64,000 nt of DNA, from contig NZ_JAVIWL010000001.1 in NCBI RefSeq assembly GCF_034314045.1, positions 2,170,001-2,234,000 of the forward strand, written 5' to 3'. Shown here in pieces: positions 1 through 8,769 of this stretch; within the stretch, counting starts at the first letter, position 1, and each line of letters starts with the position of its first letter. The position numbers and the translations under genes were made by a program. Source of the DNA: Glaciimonas sp. CA11.2. Lineage in GTDB: Bacteria > Pseudomonadota > Gammaproteobacteria > Burkholderiales > Burkholderiaceae_D. Under the pieces are notes generated by a model. It did no database searches, was not told where the DNA came from, and was given only the letters and a program-made list of their open reading frames with translations.

Positions 1-384
1 ACGTGATGCCGTTCTGTTTGGTTGTGTATTGCGCGTGTCTTTGGTCGCGTCTGTGGAAGGCCTCGTCATTTACGTAGTGTAAACCGAACGCTGCCGGTGT
101 GCCTTATGCCGCTTGGAGCGCGTTGGTTTAATAATGAGATCGCACACCAACTGGAAAGTCCCGATCGGTAAATATAATGACCTCTTCAAGTCATTCATGA
201 TTCTTCGGAGAAATGTCATGGTGATATTTTATGGAGTTCTTTTGTCGCAGAAAATGGATGATTGATAGTACGGTAAAAATAAACCAATGATTCCTTGATC
301 GGTCACAACAAAGCGTTTGTGGGCGGTATAGTATGCGATGGTGGCAAAAATAAAATGTGGACAAAATAATTTAAGGAGATTCAT
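1..384. other. Upstream region of phaM, no gene called
   Basis: No convincing gene. A frame open from the window edge closes at a TAA near base 81 and could be the last ~26 codons of a gene lying to the left, but it is too short to identify. A TATAGT hexamer near 327-332 may be part of the phaM promoter; I see no good -35 partner at the usual spacing. Confidence 0.4.
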
Positions 385-1197
385 ATGAGCAATCCTAATT
401 TTCTCGGAGCGGACGCGATGTCGAACAGTGTTGATTTCATTAAGAAAATGTGGGGCGGAATGGGCGTGCCTGGCATGGTAGTGCCGATCATTTCGGTTGA
501 GGAAATAGATAAGAAGGTCACAGATCTGAAAGCTGTCGAAGGTTGGCTTAGCCTCAATCTAAATATGTTGCGGACAACGATTCAAGCGCTGGAAGTGCAA
601 AGTGCAACATTGACCGCCTTGAAGTCAATCGGTGCGCTGATGCCATCTGCCGATGGCAAGGCAACTGCGCAGTTTACCGATACCTCAGCAGCCGAGAGCG
701 TTACCGAAGGTGCGGCCGCCTGGGCAACAATGGCTTCCCAATTTCCATTTTCGTTTATGCCAGAAAAAGCGAAAGCGGCAAACGAAACAGTACCTCAGCA
801 AGCTGCTGCGCCGATTGCTGAACCACCGGCTCCTGCCCAGCCGGAGGACGTCGCTACGGAAAATCATTCTACTAGTGCGTCAGATGCGTCGCCGGCGGCT
901 AATACCGGCGTTTGGTGGGATGTTCTACAAAACCAGTTTAAGCAAGTGGTGAGTGGTGTTATGGCGGCTGAGGCAGCGATGCCGAAAGAGCCGAAAGCGT
1001 CAACCAAGGCCCGAAAATCTGCAGCCAAACCAGGGGAAACTGCGAAGAGTAACCCAACCAAAGTGAAACCGAAGGTTAAGCCGGGTGCAGCCTCGAGAGC
1101 GACCAAATCAACCACTGCCACAGCGAGAACCAAGCTCAAGGTTGGTACCGCTAAAGCTTCGCCAGTCTCTCGCAGTAAGAAAATAGAGTTGAAATAA
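385..1197 (+). CDS. phaM: PhaM-like polyhydroxyalkanoate granule regulatory protein
   Basis: 270 aa. PhaM proteins of PHB-forming betaproteobacteria bind the granule surface, activate PHA synthase PhaC and attach granules to the nucleoid. The N-terminal ~80 residues match this family (an FIKKMWG stretch and the PIISVEEIDKKVTDLKAVEGW segment region), predicted helical and amphipathic. The middle is Ala/Pro-rich and the last ~70 residues are very rich in Lys, Ala and Thr, a histone H1-like tail suited to DNA binding. The ATG has an excellent ribosome site (AAGGAG, 7 bases before it). It stands alone; the next gene is on the other strand and points towards it. No phaC/phaA is in the window, so the role rests on family resemblance and on the basic tail. 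Confidence 0.85.
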   Translation: MSNPNFLGADAMSNSVDFIKKMWGGMGVPGMVVPIISVEEIDKKVTDLKAVEGWLSLNLNMLRTTIQALEVQSATLTALKSIGALMPSADGKATAQFTDTSAAESVTEGAAAWATMASQFPFSFMPEKAKAANETVPQQAAAPIAEPPAPAQPEDVATENHSTSASDASPAANTGVWWDVLQNQFKQVVSGVMAAEAAMPKEPKASTKARKSAAKPGETAKSNPTKVKPKVKPGAASRATKSTTATARTKLKVGTAKASPVSRSKKIELK

Positions 1198-1211
1198 GGT
1201 TTTTGGATCAG

Positions 1212-1246
1212 TTGCGCAGCAGGTTGGATGTTGACCCTCTGCGCAA
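1212..1246. terminator. Hairpin between convergent genes
   Basis: An 8-bp inverted repeat (TTGCGCAG / CTGCGCAA, 19-nt loop) lies between the 3' ends of phaM and the NTF2-like gene. There is no T-run on either side, so it is at best a weak or factor-dependent end for both transcripts. Confidence 0.3.
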
Positions 1247-1265
1247 TCGTTGGGTAGGTATCGGG

Positions 1266-1787
1266 CTAGTTTTGTAAGATTGTATGGCCGCGGTCTGGTG
1301 TGTCACTGGCTTTCGCCCCGCGTTTCAATAAGCGCATGAGGGCACCTAATACGGGTAGCTTTTCGTATAGTTCTTCTGCCGCATCCCAATAGTCGCGATG
1401 GTAGATAATATAGCCGTCGTTATCCAAGCGAAAATGCGTAGCGCCGCGTATGCATTGATCGGCGCTAGAAAAACGTTTCATCCGAAAGTAAAACTCCCAC
1501 GTCATGAAGGCCGTGTCGCCCTGATGCATATGGTGCGTAATAACGAAGCGCGGGTCGTCAACCTGGACAAACATATGCGTAAATAAATGTTTAATGGCAG
1601 GCAGTCCTGTGATCTCATTGAAGGGATCTTTGAACCATGCATCCCGGGCGTAAATTAGTGGGATCAACGCCAAATTATCGAGAGATAAGGTCTCAAAGAA
1701 CGTCACGATCCGCAACAAATTCTTATGTTGATCACCCCGCTGATCATCCTGTTGCTCGGTCAATTGTTGTTGATGAGTTGTATTCAT
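1266..1787 (-). CDS. NTF2-like (SnoaL-type) fold protein, last gene of lipid cluster
   Basis: 173 aa. The body (about residues 28-145) reads as a nuclear-transport-factor-2/SnoaL fold: a helix followed by an ARDAWFKDPFNEITG segment, then strands with the WEFYFRMKRF and HRDYWDAAEELYE patterns typical of this fold. Such proteins are small enzymes or ligand-binding cups; the substrate cannot be read here. The start ATG overlaps the SDR stop codon by 4 bases (ATGA), so the two are translationally coupled. It is the last of eight co-directional genes beginning at 8618. Gln/Asp-rich N-terminus of ~25 residues looks disordered. Function within the pathway is unknown. Confidence 0.75.
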   Translation of the reverse strand: MNTTHQQQLTEQQDDQRGDQHKNLLRIVTFFETLSLDNLALIPLIYARDAWFKDPFNEITGLPAIKHLFTHMFVQVDDPRFVITHHMHQGDTAFMTWEFYFRMKRFSSADQCIRGATHFRLDNDGYIIYHRDYWDAAEELYEKLPVLGALMRLLKRGAKASDTPDRGHTILQN

Positions 1788-2569
1788 AGCCCAGTCACCT
1801 TGTGTATCAACGCGAAGTAAGCACGATAAGGCAACAGGCGTGCAAAGCGCAGCCAGTTGGTAAACCGTTTGGGGAAATGAATGTGAAAGTGACCACGTTC
1901 AACGCCTTCAATCAGCGCTTCAGCGGCGCTTGAGGCCGACATCATGGCAGGCATTGGAAAGTCATTATCAGCAGTCAGGGGCGTGTCCACAAAACCTGGA
2001 TTGATCAGATACACCCCAATTCCCCGCGGGTGCAGATCAAAATAGAGACATTCCGATAAATTGATTAGCGCCGCTTTGGTTGCGCCGTACGCCATCGCCC
2101 TTGGTAGCCCGCTGTAGCCTGCGACCGATGCCACAATGCCAATCGCACCTTGACCTTGTTTCAACAAAACGGGCAAAGTAGCATCAAGGCAGTGCATGAC
2201 GCCGCGTAAATTGAGATCAATCAGGCGGTTGGCGAGTGTCAAATCAAAACTATCGACGCGCATTTCACCATAGCCGCCCGCAACGATCAATATCAGATCA
2301 ATACCGTGCCACGCATTGAGAATTTGGTCCCGCGCAGCAAGCACGGTGTCGTGCTGAGTAATGTCGAGCACAACAGTGAGGGCATTGTGCTGACCGGCGG
2401 CAATCTCGTTCAGTCCTGTGGCGTTACGCGCCGACAGAGCAACGCGAGCGCCTTTTGCCAGAAGCTTGCGAGCAGTTTCCGCACCGATACCGCTAGAGGC
2501 ACCGATCACCCAGACACGTTGCTTATGCCAGTCGCGGAGTGGCGCATTCATCGGATTCATGAGATTCAT
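1784..2569 (-). CDS. Short-chain dehydrogenase/reductase
   Basis: 261 aa classical SDR. The Rossmann glycine motif GASSGIG is at residues 23-29, catalytic Ser148 and the YxxxK pair Tyr161/Lys165 are all present, so it should be an active NAD(P)H-dependent oxidoreductase. Substrate is unknown; in this cluster a fatty-acyl or lipid-derived carbonyl is a reasonable inference. The N-terminus shows three in-frame ATGs in near-repeats (ATGAATCTC, ATGAATCCG, ATGAATGCG), so the exact start is uncertain by 3 or 6 codons; no strong ribosome site distinguishes them. It follows the DUF3833 gene by 47 bases and overlaps the NTF2-like gene. Confidence 0.85.
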   Translation of the reverse strand: MNLMNPMNAPLRDWHKQRVWVIGASSGIGAETARKLLAKGARVALSARNATGLNEIAAGQHNALTVVLDITQHDTVLAARDQILNAWHGIDLILIVAGGYGEMRVDSFDLTLANRLIDLNLRGVMHCLDATLPVLLKQGQGAIGIVASVAGYSGLPRAMAYGATKAALINLSECLYFDLHPRGIGVYLINPGFVDTPLTADNDFPMPAMMSASSAAEALIEGVERGHFHIHFPKRFTNWLRFARLLPYRAYFALIHKVTGL

Positions 2570-2616
2570 AGTGTCTTCGAAATAAAGGCTGGATGGCTAA
2601 CTCTGCTTTTCACTGT

Positions 2617-3153
2617 TTAAGGGCGCTTATTAAACGACAAACTAATGTCGCCGACCTTAAAGCCGAATTTGCTCATTACTGCATGATTGAGCATGACGCG
2701 TTGATCCATTTGGACCATTAAATCATCGAGGCTGACATTGATGATACGTCCATCCACTGGCAATGCCAGAACGTATTTCCAACGTAAGGTATTACCATCG
2801 GTAATACCAATTGCTTCCCCTACGATGTCAGATGCGGTACCAATGAACTTGTTTGGCCCCACTTTTTTCAAAGTCCAGATGCGGCGTTGTTTCGTGCCAT
2901 CGGAATAAGTGAAGTCCTCATCCAGAGTGCCGGTGTCACCTTCCCATTTACATTGAATGACGACGGTAAAGCGTTTGACTACTTTACCGGAACGATCTTG
3001 AAACATACCCCAGGCGTCCAGCGTGCCATTGAAGTATTGCTGGAGGCTGAGCGTTGGTTTTTGGTCTGCATAAATATTACCCTCGGATGTCGTGCTGCAT
3101 CCATTTAATAAGACGATGATTCCCACCACCAATATTTTTAAAAACGATTTCAT
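2617..3153 (-). CDS. DUF3833 family lipoprotein
   Basis: 178 aa. Lipoprotein signal: short basic start (MKSFLK), hydrophobic run, then lipobox LLNGC near residue 19, so it should be exported and lipid-anchored. The rest (QQYFNGTLDAWGMFQDRSGK region, then alternating strands) resembles DUF3833, a family of unknown biochemical role that commonly sits with cyclopropane-synthase/DUF1365 clusters. A longer reading frame extends upstream, but the start at 3153 is chosen because GGAG lies 8 bases before the ATG and because the lipoprotein signal begins there. Located between the MFS gene (77-base gap) and the SDR gene. Confidence 0.8.
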   Translation of the reverse strand: MKSFLKILVVGIIVLLNGCSTTSEGNIYADQKPTLSLQQYFNGTLDAWGMFQDRSGKVVKRFTVVIQCKWEGDTGTLDEDFTYSDGTKQRRIWTLKKVGPNKFIGTASDIVGEAIGITDGNTLRWKYVLALPVDGRIINVSLDDLMVQMDQRVMLNHAVMSKFGFKVGDISLSFNKRP

Positions 3154-3230
3154 ACTGTTCTCCGAAAAGGATGATGTCCGAAAGTGACAGACGGGCGCTA
3201 AAGGTTGTTCATAGGTCGCTTTGAGATTGC

Positions 3231-4490
3231 TTAAACGTGGCGCAAAGGAGCCCTCCATAGGATCATTGCGGCAATGAGCTTTAGCGCGCATGGGAGTACT
3301 GCATAACCAATTGCCAGCGCTTGCGCGCCTTGGTGATTGATAAGGTGTGGCTGGTAGCCAAGGTATTGCAGCAGTGGCAATGAAATGCCAGCTGCTAAAG
3401 CCAGATTGATTTTGGTCGCCCAGCTCCATATACCGAAATAAGCGCCTTCTTTTTGAGAGCTATGACCGCCATTCGCGATCACGCCAGCGAGCAGAGCTGG
3501 CGGCAGTAACAGGTCGGCTCCCAATGCAAAACCGGACATGATGCATATGAGCGAAAAGGGCAGCATATCACCGGCCGTTAATCCATAAGCCCATACAAAA
3601 GCGGCGATCGCCAACAGCATTGCGGTGAACCAGACGCGGGCTTCACCGAAGCGTCGGGCTAGCGCAGACCAGCCTGGCATTGATATCGCACCAGCCAAAA
3701 AGTACAGCATCAGAAATAAACCACCATATTTTCCGAGTTGCAATTGATCATCTACAAAAAATAGGAATAACGTTGCCGGTATCGCCGCCGCAATGCCATT
3801 CACTACAAAAATGCCGAACAGCCAGCAAAAGCGAGAATTTCCAAATGGCAATAAAACTCCTGACAGAAATGCTCCACGATCCGTCGTCTCCATGATAATT
3901 CCATTTGAAGGACCAGGCTTTGGGGCGAGCTTAAGTATGAATGCCGATGCAACCAGCAGGATGACGAATATTGGTGGTAACCAGCGAATGCCCAGCAAGC
4001 TGGGTAGCGCCGCTGCAAGCACCACGCCAATCAAACCGCAAGCCTCGCGCGTTGCAGTAAGACGTGAGCGTTGTTCCAAAGCTTGCGTGAGGGCTGCGCC
4101 CCAACTTTGATGGGCTATCGTACCAATACTAAAGCCAACGTACACGATGAGCAATGCCAGTACTAGCCACGACAGTGGAAATCGCTCCGCAAACGCAGGC
4201 GGTAAAAATAGCGCACTGAAACCAATCGCCAATAAGGGCACTCCCAGCCAGATCGCATTTCTGAATCGATCTTCGGTGTGTGCGTGGTCAAGCCAGCGAC
4301 CAATTGCCGGATCGATAAATGCATCAAACAAGCGGGTTATCAGCAAAATCAGACCGATGAGAGACAGTGAAATACCAAATCTGTCGGAATAAAATTGTGG
4401 AACATAGACGTACACCGGTAATGCAACCAGCGCCAGTGGTAAACCAAACAGGCCATATTTGAGAAGCGCAGGGAATCCTAATAGTGTCAT
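3231..4490 (-). CDS. MFS transporter (GPH/MFS_2-like)
   Basis: 419 aa with about 12 hydrophobic segments. The SDRFGISLSLIGL and ITRLFDAFIDPAIGRWLD patterns are those of the glycoside-pentoside-hexuronide/MelB-like branch of the major facilitator superfamily, in which the FDAxxDPxxG loop follows helix 2. The family moves sugars or lipid-like molecules by cation symport; some members flip lysophospholipids, which would suit this cluster, but substrate is inference. The start at 4490 gives a 4-base ATGA overlap with the upstream chalcone-isomerase-like gene, preferred over the longer frame reaching 4577. Confidence 0.8.
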   Translation of the reverse strand: MTLLGFPALLKYGLFGLPLALVALPVYVYVPQFYSDRFGISLSLIGLILLITRLFDAFIDPAIGRWLDHAHTEDRFRNAIWLGVPLLAIGFSALFLPPAFAERFPLSWLVLALLIVYVGFSIGTIAHQSWGAALTQALEQRSRLTATREACGLIGVVLAAALPSLLGIRWLPPIFVILLVASAFILKLAPKPGPSNGIIMETTDRGAFLSGVLLPFGNSRFCWLFGIFVVNGIAAAIPATLFLFFVDDQLQLGKYGGLFLMLYFLAGAISMPGWSALARRFGEARVWFTAMLLAIAAFVWAYGLTAGDMLPFSLICIMSGFALGADLLLPPALLAGVIANGGHSSQKEGAYFGIWSWATKINLALAAGISLPLLQYLGYQPHLINHQGAQALAIGYAVLPCALKLIAAMILWRAPLRHV

Positions 4491-5125
4491 TCGTGCTGTG
4501 TTGAATTGGTTGAAGTAGTCGCATTCATCAAAAGCGCTTTGCGTAGCGTGGGACTTGTCGTTTTTGGTGAAAGCCAAATGCCAAAAAATGCTGTTGCGAA
4601 ATGTGGATCGTTGATTTCTCCGATCATTTTTCCATCCATATAAAAACGCGTGCCGACATTTGGAAGAAATATCCCGGTAATATGCGATCCGTCGATCACG
4701 TGAGGGAAAATGGATTTCATTTGACTAAGCCATGGTCCGTATTCTGCGTCGCTACCGCTGCCAATTTTCCGCATTTGATCGATGCTGCTTTCAGCAATTT
4801 TACTGCCGTCGAATGACCGGCTATAGCGTAAATCAAGTGCAAAGCTCGCAGCATCAGGCGCTGATGGTTGAAAACCTTTATCTCCGACCCAAAGCTGCGC
4901 GTCATAAATGGATAATCCAAACCAGCGGAATTTTCCTTGGCCAGCTAGTCGCGCATGAGGGAGCGCGTTGCCTATATGGGCTGGCGCGCTGATGGCTGGG
5001 TTGACAATCGGATTGTCATGCATTCTTCCAGCGTCGTCGGCCGCGATAACGTTGCCGAGGGAAGCTAGCGAAAACGCACAAGTTAATAAATACCGGCGCC
5101 ATTGGCTCATCTGAACCATCAACAT
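4487..5125 (-). CDS. Chalcone-isomerase-like exported protein
   Basis: 212 aa. An N-terminal signal peptide (basic start, hydrophobic stretch to about residue 30, then VIAADD) precedes a bacterial chalcone-isomerase-like domain (about 45-200): KFRWFGLSIYDAQLWV, then LDLRYSRSF and IFLPNVGTRFYMDGK. In plants this fold is either an enzyme or a fatty-acid-binding protein; bacterial members near lipid genes are more plausibly fatty-acid binders or isomerases. The start at 5125 has AAGGAG eight bases upstream. It follows the CFA-like gene by 74 bases and overlaps the MFS gene by four. Confidence 0.8.
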   Translation of the reverse strand: MLMVQMSQWRRYLLTCAFSLASLGNVIAADDAGRMHDNPIVNPAISAPAHIGNALPHARLAGQGKFRWFGLSIYDAQLWVGDKGFQPSAPDAASFALDLRYSRSFDGSKIAESSIDQMRKIGSGSDAEYGPWLSQMKSIFPHVIDGSHITGIFLPNVGTRFYMDGKMIGEINDPHFATAFFGIWLSPKTTSPTLRKALLMNATTSTNSTQHE

Positions 5126-5199
5126 CTTTTCTCCTTACAATCTCAGACTTTCCGTCATCCCGAACTGCCGTCAACCTTCTTTTTTGCAGCAGGAAGTTT

Positions 5200-6453
5200 T
5201 TATTTCTTTTGCAAGGTGAATTGGGCTACGTTGATACTGCCGGCAATAAATCCCGCTTCGCAATACGCCAGATAAAAATCCCAGGTTCGTAAAAATCGAT
5301 CATCAAAGCCTTGCGCGCGTACTTTTGGGAGCTGCTCTTTAAATGCGCGACGCCACTCGACCAACGTGCGGGCATAGTCCAGTCCAAATGAAAGGGTATC
5401 GACTACCTTTAAGCCATGGCTTTCAGCCTGCGCGCGGAACGCCGATGGCGATGGCAGCATACCGCCGGGGAAAATGTATTGCTGTATGAAGTCGGTACCG
5501 CGGCGATAACGTTCGAATAGTGTATCGTCAATCACAATGGTCTGGATACAGGCGCGCCCACCAGTTTTTAGATTGCTCGCAATACAGGAGAAATAACTCG
5601 GCCAATATTTCTCGCCGACTGCCTCAAACATTTCGATCGAGGCGATTCCGTCGAATTTTCCCTCTACATCCCGATAATCTTGTAATAGCAGTTCAACCCG
5701 ATTGACGACACCCGCGTCTTGCAGCCGCTGATTGGCAAAGTGTAGCTGTTCAGTAGACAGCGTGAGACCAGTAACGTGAGCGTTGGCTTCACGAACCGCA
5801 ATTTCGGCAAAAGCGCCCCAACCGCAGCCGATCTCCAAAATACGGGAGTTGGCTGGAAGACGTAGTTGGCTGAGTATGCGGCGATACTTGGCATCCTGAC
5901 CTTGCTGTAGATTTTCAACATGATCATCCGAAAATAATGCGCTCGAATACGTCATGGAAGGATCTAGCCATAATTGATAGAAGTCATTGCCGATATCGTA
6001 ATGTGCATGGATATTTTTGCGACTGCCAGTTTTGCTGTTGCGATTAAACAGATGTTTTACGCGATACAAAAAATTCCCCCACCAAGTTCCGTAGATCACC
6101 GATTCAATCACCTGCCGATTACGGATGAACAGTTCGATCAGTCCGGGTAAATCGTCTGTACTCCAATGGCCGTCAATAAACGTTTCTGCAAAACCGATGT
6201 CGCCTGACTTCAGAGCCGCGTTGAAAACGTCCCAGTTTTTTAGCATCATCGTGACGGGACGAGCGCGCTCATCAGCAACGTTGCCATAAGTCGCCGATTG
6301 TCCATCGGGAAACTCCATGATTAAAATGCCGTGATCAAGTTTTTGCAATAGCTGAAGAATAAACTGCACACGAGCCGGGAAGTGTTTTGTCGATATGCCA
6401 TCGTAATCTTGCGCGTTACCGTAAGCGCTGGAACGGGTAGAGTTGGTGTTCAT
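5200..6453 (-). CDS. Cyclopropane-fatty-acyl-phospholipid synthase family methyltransferase
   Basis: 417 aa, close to the usual length of the CFA/mycolic-acid cyclopropane synthase family, which transfers a methylene or methyl group from S-adenosylmethionine to the double bond of a phospholipid acyl chain at the membrane face. The conserved HYDIGNDFY segment is at residues 141-149, MTYSSALF follows, and the SAM motif ILEIGCGWG is at 195-203. Next to DUF1365 and an FAD amine-oxidase-like protein it belongs to the subgroup whose products may be methylated, cyclopropane or furan fatty acids rather than the housekeeping Cfa product. The ATG overlaps the DUF1365 stop codon by 4 bases. Confidence 0.88.
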   Translation of the reverse strand: MNTNSTRSSAYGNAQDYDGISTKHFPARVQFILQLLQKLDHGILIMEFPDGQSATYGNVADERARPVTMMLKNWDVFNAALKSGDIGFAETFIDGHWSTDDLPGLIELFIRNRQVIESVIYGTWWGNFLYRVKHLFNRNSKTGSRKNIHAHYDIGNDFYQLWLDPSMTYSSALFSDDHVENLQQGQDAKYRRILSQLRLPANSRILEIGCGWGAFAEIAVREANAHVTGLTLSTEQLHFANQRLQDAGVVNRVELLLQDYRDVEGKFDGIASIEMFEAVGEKYWPSYFSCIASNLKTGGRACIQTIVIDDTLFERYRRGTDFIQQYIFPGGMLPSPSAFRAQAESHGLKVVDTLSFGLDYARTLVEWRRAFKEQLPKVRAQGFDDRFLRTWDFYLAYCEAGFIAGSINVAQFTLQKK

Positions 6454-7265
6454 CTGGATACCTCGTTAGAAGGTGGAGCGGGTTTGCTGTAAAAGGGAAC
6501 GCGCTTGCGCCATAGCTTTAGCGCTTGCCAATGAATGCGAAGAATGACGCCGACAGTCATGATTGGATAGCGGAAAAATGCACGCGCGACGAGCCGGTCG
6601 GATAGCGGCAAAAGTGGCTCCGCTGTGCCTGAAACACTCGTGAGAATTAAGGGTCCACTGGCATCGTCATATTCGATGCGCGCTGTCGTGCGCTCGGTCA
6701 GCAGGGTTTCATGTTGATTTTGCGTGCGCATAAATCTAAAACGATAAGCGCCAGCGACTTCGCAGAATGGTGAAACATGAAACATTTTGTTGGCGCGCAA
6801 TTCTGTGCCGAATGTAATGCTGCCGCCATCTTGGGTTTTGCCGTCGAGCAGATAGCTGTGCTGCTCGCCAAAAGTATTGCGTACTTCGCATAGCACCGCC
6901 CTTAAGCTGCCATCCAGACGATGACAGAACCAAAACGACACCGGATTGAACACATAACCAAGTACACGTGGAAACGTCTGAAGCCAAATTTCGCCGTCGG
7001 CATCATCGATTCCTTCGGTTTTCAGCGTTGCATCTATCCAAGCCAACGGAGTTTGTCGTCCATCGCCATAATCACGATCATGAAACGACAAAAAATTAAA
7101 TTTGTTACGTGAAAAAAAATGGCTATCAAAATTTGACTCACCCAGTGCACGTAAAGGTATGCGAAGGTAATACACGCCATACGTGAATGCGTGATGTACC
7201 GGACGCAACCGGGTATGGCGGACGTTACCGAAACACAGTTGTACGTGATTAGAGGGAGAGGGCAT
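6450..7265 (-). CDS. DUF1365 family protein
   Basis: 271 aa. Matches DUF1365: FGNVRHTRLRPVHHAFTYGV near the start, then YLRIPL, the WLQTFPRVLGYVFNPVSFWF core and a late FMRTQNQHE region. The biochemical role is not established, but the family is almost always encoded beside cyclopropane-synthase-like methyltransferases and FAD amine oxidases, so it is inferred to act in the same lipid modification. Good ribosome site (AGGAG, 8-9 bases before the ATG). It lies 15 bases after the FAD oxidoreductase gene and overlaps the methyltransferase start. Confidence 0.85.
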   Translation of the reverse strand: MPSPSNHVQLCFGNVRHTRLRPVHHAFTYGVYYLRIPLRALGESNFDSHFFSRNKFNFLSFHDRDYGDGRQTPLAWIDATLKTEGIDDADGEIWLQTFPRVLGYVFNPVSFWFCHRLDGSLRAVLCEVRNTFGEQHSYLLDGKTQDGGSITFGTELRANKMFHVSPFCEVAGAYRFRFMRTQNQHETLLTERTTARIEYDDASGPLILTSVSGTAEPLLPLSDRLVARAFFRYPIMTVGVILRIHWQALKLWRKRVPFYSKPAPPSNEVSR

Positions 7266-7280
7266 GTTCTTTCTCCTGTG

Positions 7281-8618
7281 CTAAGCCGCGATGCTCTCAA
7301 TGGGCATAGACAGTGCCGGTTTAATGTTGTGAATGATCTCTGGTTGGCCAATAATGGCATTTGCGACGGCTAGTCCCGATTTGAGACCGTCCTCATGAAA
7401 TCCGTAACCGAGCCATGCACCCGCGAACCAGGTGTTATTTTGTCCTTGAAGCTTCTCGAATTTGGGTTGCGCGGCAATCGCCGTAGCATCGAATATAGGA
7501 TGGGCATAGTCGAATCGGCGTATCACGCTGTGCGGTGCCGGTTGTTCGATCGGGTTGAGCGAAACAATCAAAGGTGTTTTAAAAGGAAGCGGCTGCAATT
7601 GATTGAGCAAATAGTGGACGCACACCTTGGGATCGTTACCATTCTCGCTTTGATAGTTCCAGGCCGCCCAGGCTTTGCGGTTGCCTGGCAACAAACTGTG
7701 ATCGGTATGCAGTACTGCGTGATTGGGCTGATATTGGACCGCTGACAGGAGTTTTTTTTCTTGCATGGAAATATCTTGCAACAATTTCAAGCTTTGATCG
7801 CTATGTCCGGCCATGACGACATGGTCGTAGGTGCAACTGCCTTGATGGGTTTGAATCACCACCTGGCAAACGTCATTAATGTAAGCCCGACGCACGCCGG
7901 TTACGGGAGTCTTTAAATATTTATGAGGAATCGCTGCTATTATTTTTTCAACATATTGTCGGGCGCCACCCTTAACGGTGTGCCATTGAGGTCGGTCATT
8001 CACTTGCAGTAATCCGTGATTATGACAAAAGCGAATAAAACTCGACACTGGAAAGGCGAGCATTTGTGCGGTTGGGCAAGACCAGATACATCCAGCCATT
8101 GGAAGCAAATACCAGGTTTTGAATGCTTGGCTATAGTTATTGTGCGACAAGAACTCTCCTAGCGACATCCGCCCGAGGGGTGAGTTTTTGTCGTTGGCGA
8201 GTAAGGTCGCTTGCTTATTGAAGCGCAGAATGTCGCGGATCATTCCTATATAGCGCGGATTAAGCAAATTACGGCGCTGCGTAAATACGCTGTTGAGATT
8301 CGTACCTGACCATTCCAGTGTGCGTTTTCCGAGGCAACCATTGATGGGGATTTTGACGGAAAACGACATATCGGTAGCGACCGTTTCGACTTGCAATTCG
8401 TCGAAAAGATTGACCAGGTTGGGGTAAGTTCGGTGATTAAATACCAAAAAGCCGGTGTCGACGCCATAAGTCTGCCCTTCCAGGGTCACATCGACTGTGT
8501 TGGTATGACCGCCAAAATAATCATTAGCCTCATAAAGCGAGACATGATGACCAGCCTGCGTTAAGCGATACGCACAGGAGAGGCCTGAAATACCAGAACC
8601 AATAATCGCTATTTTCAT
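7281..8618 (-). CDS. FAD-dependent amine-oxidase/desaturase-like protein, first gene of lipid cluster
   Basis: 445 aa flavoprotein. The dinucleotide-binding start IAIIGSGISGLSCAYRL (residues 3-19) ends in the acidic residue of YEAN, and a HTNTVDV segment follows, as in NAD(P)-binding Rossmann amine oxidases and carotenoid-desaturase-like enzymes. The C-terminal FAD motif (FAGAWLGYGFHEDGLKSGL) is intact. In this context it may desaturate or oxidise a methylated acyl chain. AGGAGAGG lies just upstream of the ATG. It is the promoter-proximal gene of the eight-gene unit; an ECF-like promoter sits about 80 bases upstream of the start codon (8706-8733). Confidence 0.85.
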   Translation of the reverse strand: MKIAIIGSGISGLSCAYRLTQAGHHVSLYEANDYFGGHTNTVDVTLEGQTYGVDTGFLVFNHRTYPNLVNLFDELQVETVATDMSFSVKIPINGCLGKRTLEWSGTNLNSVFTQRRNLLNPRYIGMIRDILRFNKQATLLANDKNSPLGRMSLGEFLSHNNYSQAFKTWYLLPMAGCIWSCPTAQMLAFPVSSFIRFCHNHGLLQVNDRPQWHTVKGGARQYVEKIIAAIPHKYLKTPVTGVRRAYINDVCQVVIQTHQGSCTYDHVVMAGHSDQSLKLLQDISMQEKKLLSAVQYQPNHAVLHTDHSLLPGNRKAWAAWNYQSENGNDPKVCVHYLLNQLQPLPFKTPLIVSLNPIEQPAPHSVIRRFDYAHPIFDATAIAAQPKFEKLQGQNNTWFAGAWLGYGFHEDGLKSGLAVANAIIGQPEIIHNIKPALSMPIESIAA

Positions 8619-8704
8619 CTTGCCTCTCCTGGGGTCACGTTAATTTTCATTAATCTTTTATATAGATGCCCTTTTTAAATACGGGACTTAATCATCCTGT
8701 TATT

Positions 8705-8733
8705 GATACGGCGCTGCATCGCGTTTGGATTCA
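8705..8733 (-). promoter_or_regulatory. Predicted ECF-sigma promoter for the lipid cluster
   Basis: On the - strand, TGAATCC (8727-8733) is followed after exactly 16 bases by CGTAT (8706-8710). This is the general ECF-sigma layout (AAC/TCC-type -35, 16-17 spacer, CGT-type -10). Predicted start near 8698, leader about 80 nt before the FAD-oxidoreductase ATG. The divergent partner at 8770-8797 has the same two hexamers at the same spacing, which makes chance less likely. The sigma factor is not in the window. Confidence 0.6.
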
Positions 8734-8769
8734 AATTAGTTTAATGGTGCATTTGATAATATATGAAGA

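Noticed and set aside
1..83. Possible 3' tail of an upstream gene
   Set aside because: Only ~26 codons, several frames equally open, no identifiable family.
653..1139. Frames on both strands within phaM
   Set aside because: Shadows of the repetitive Ala/Lys-rich phaM code.
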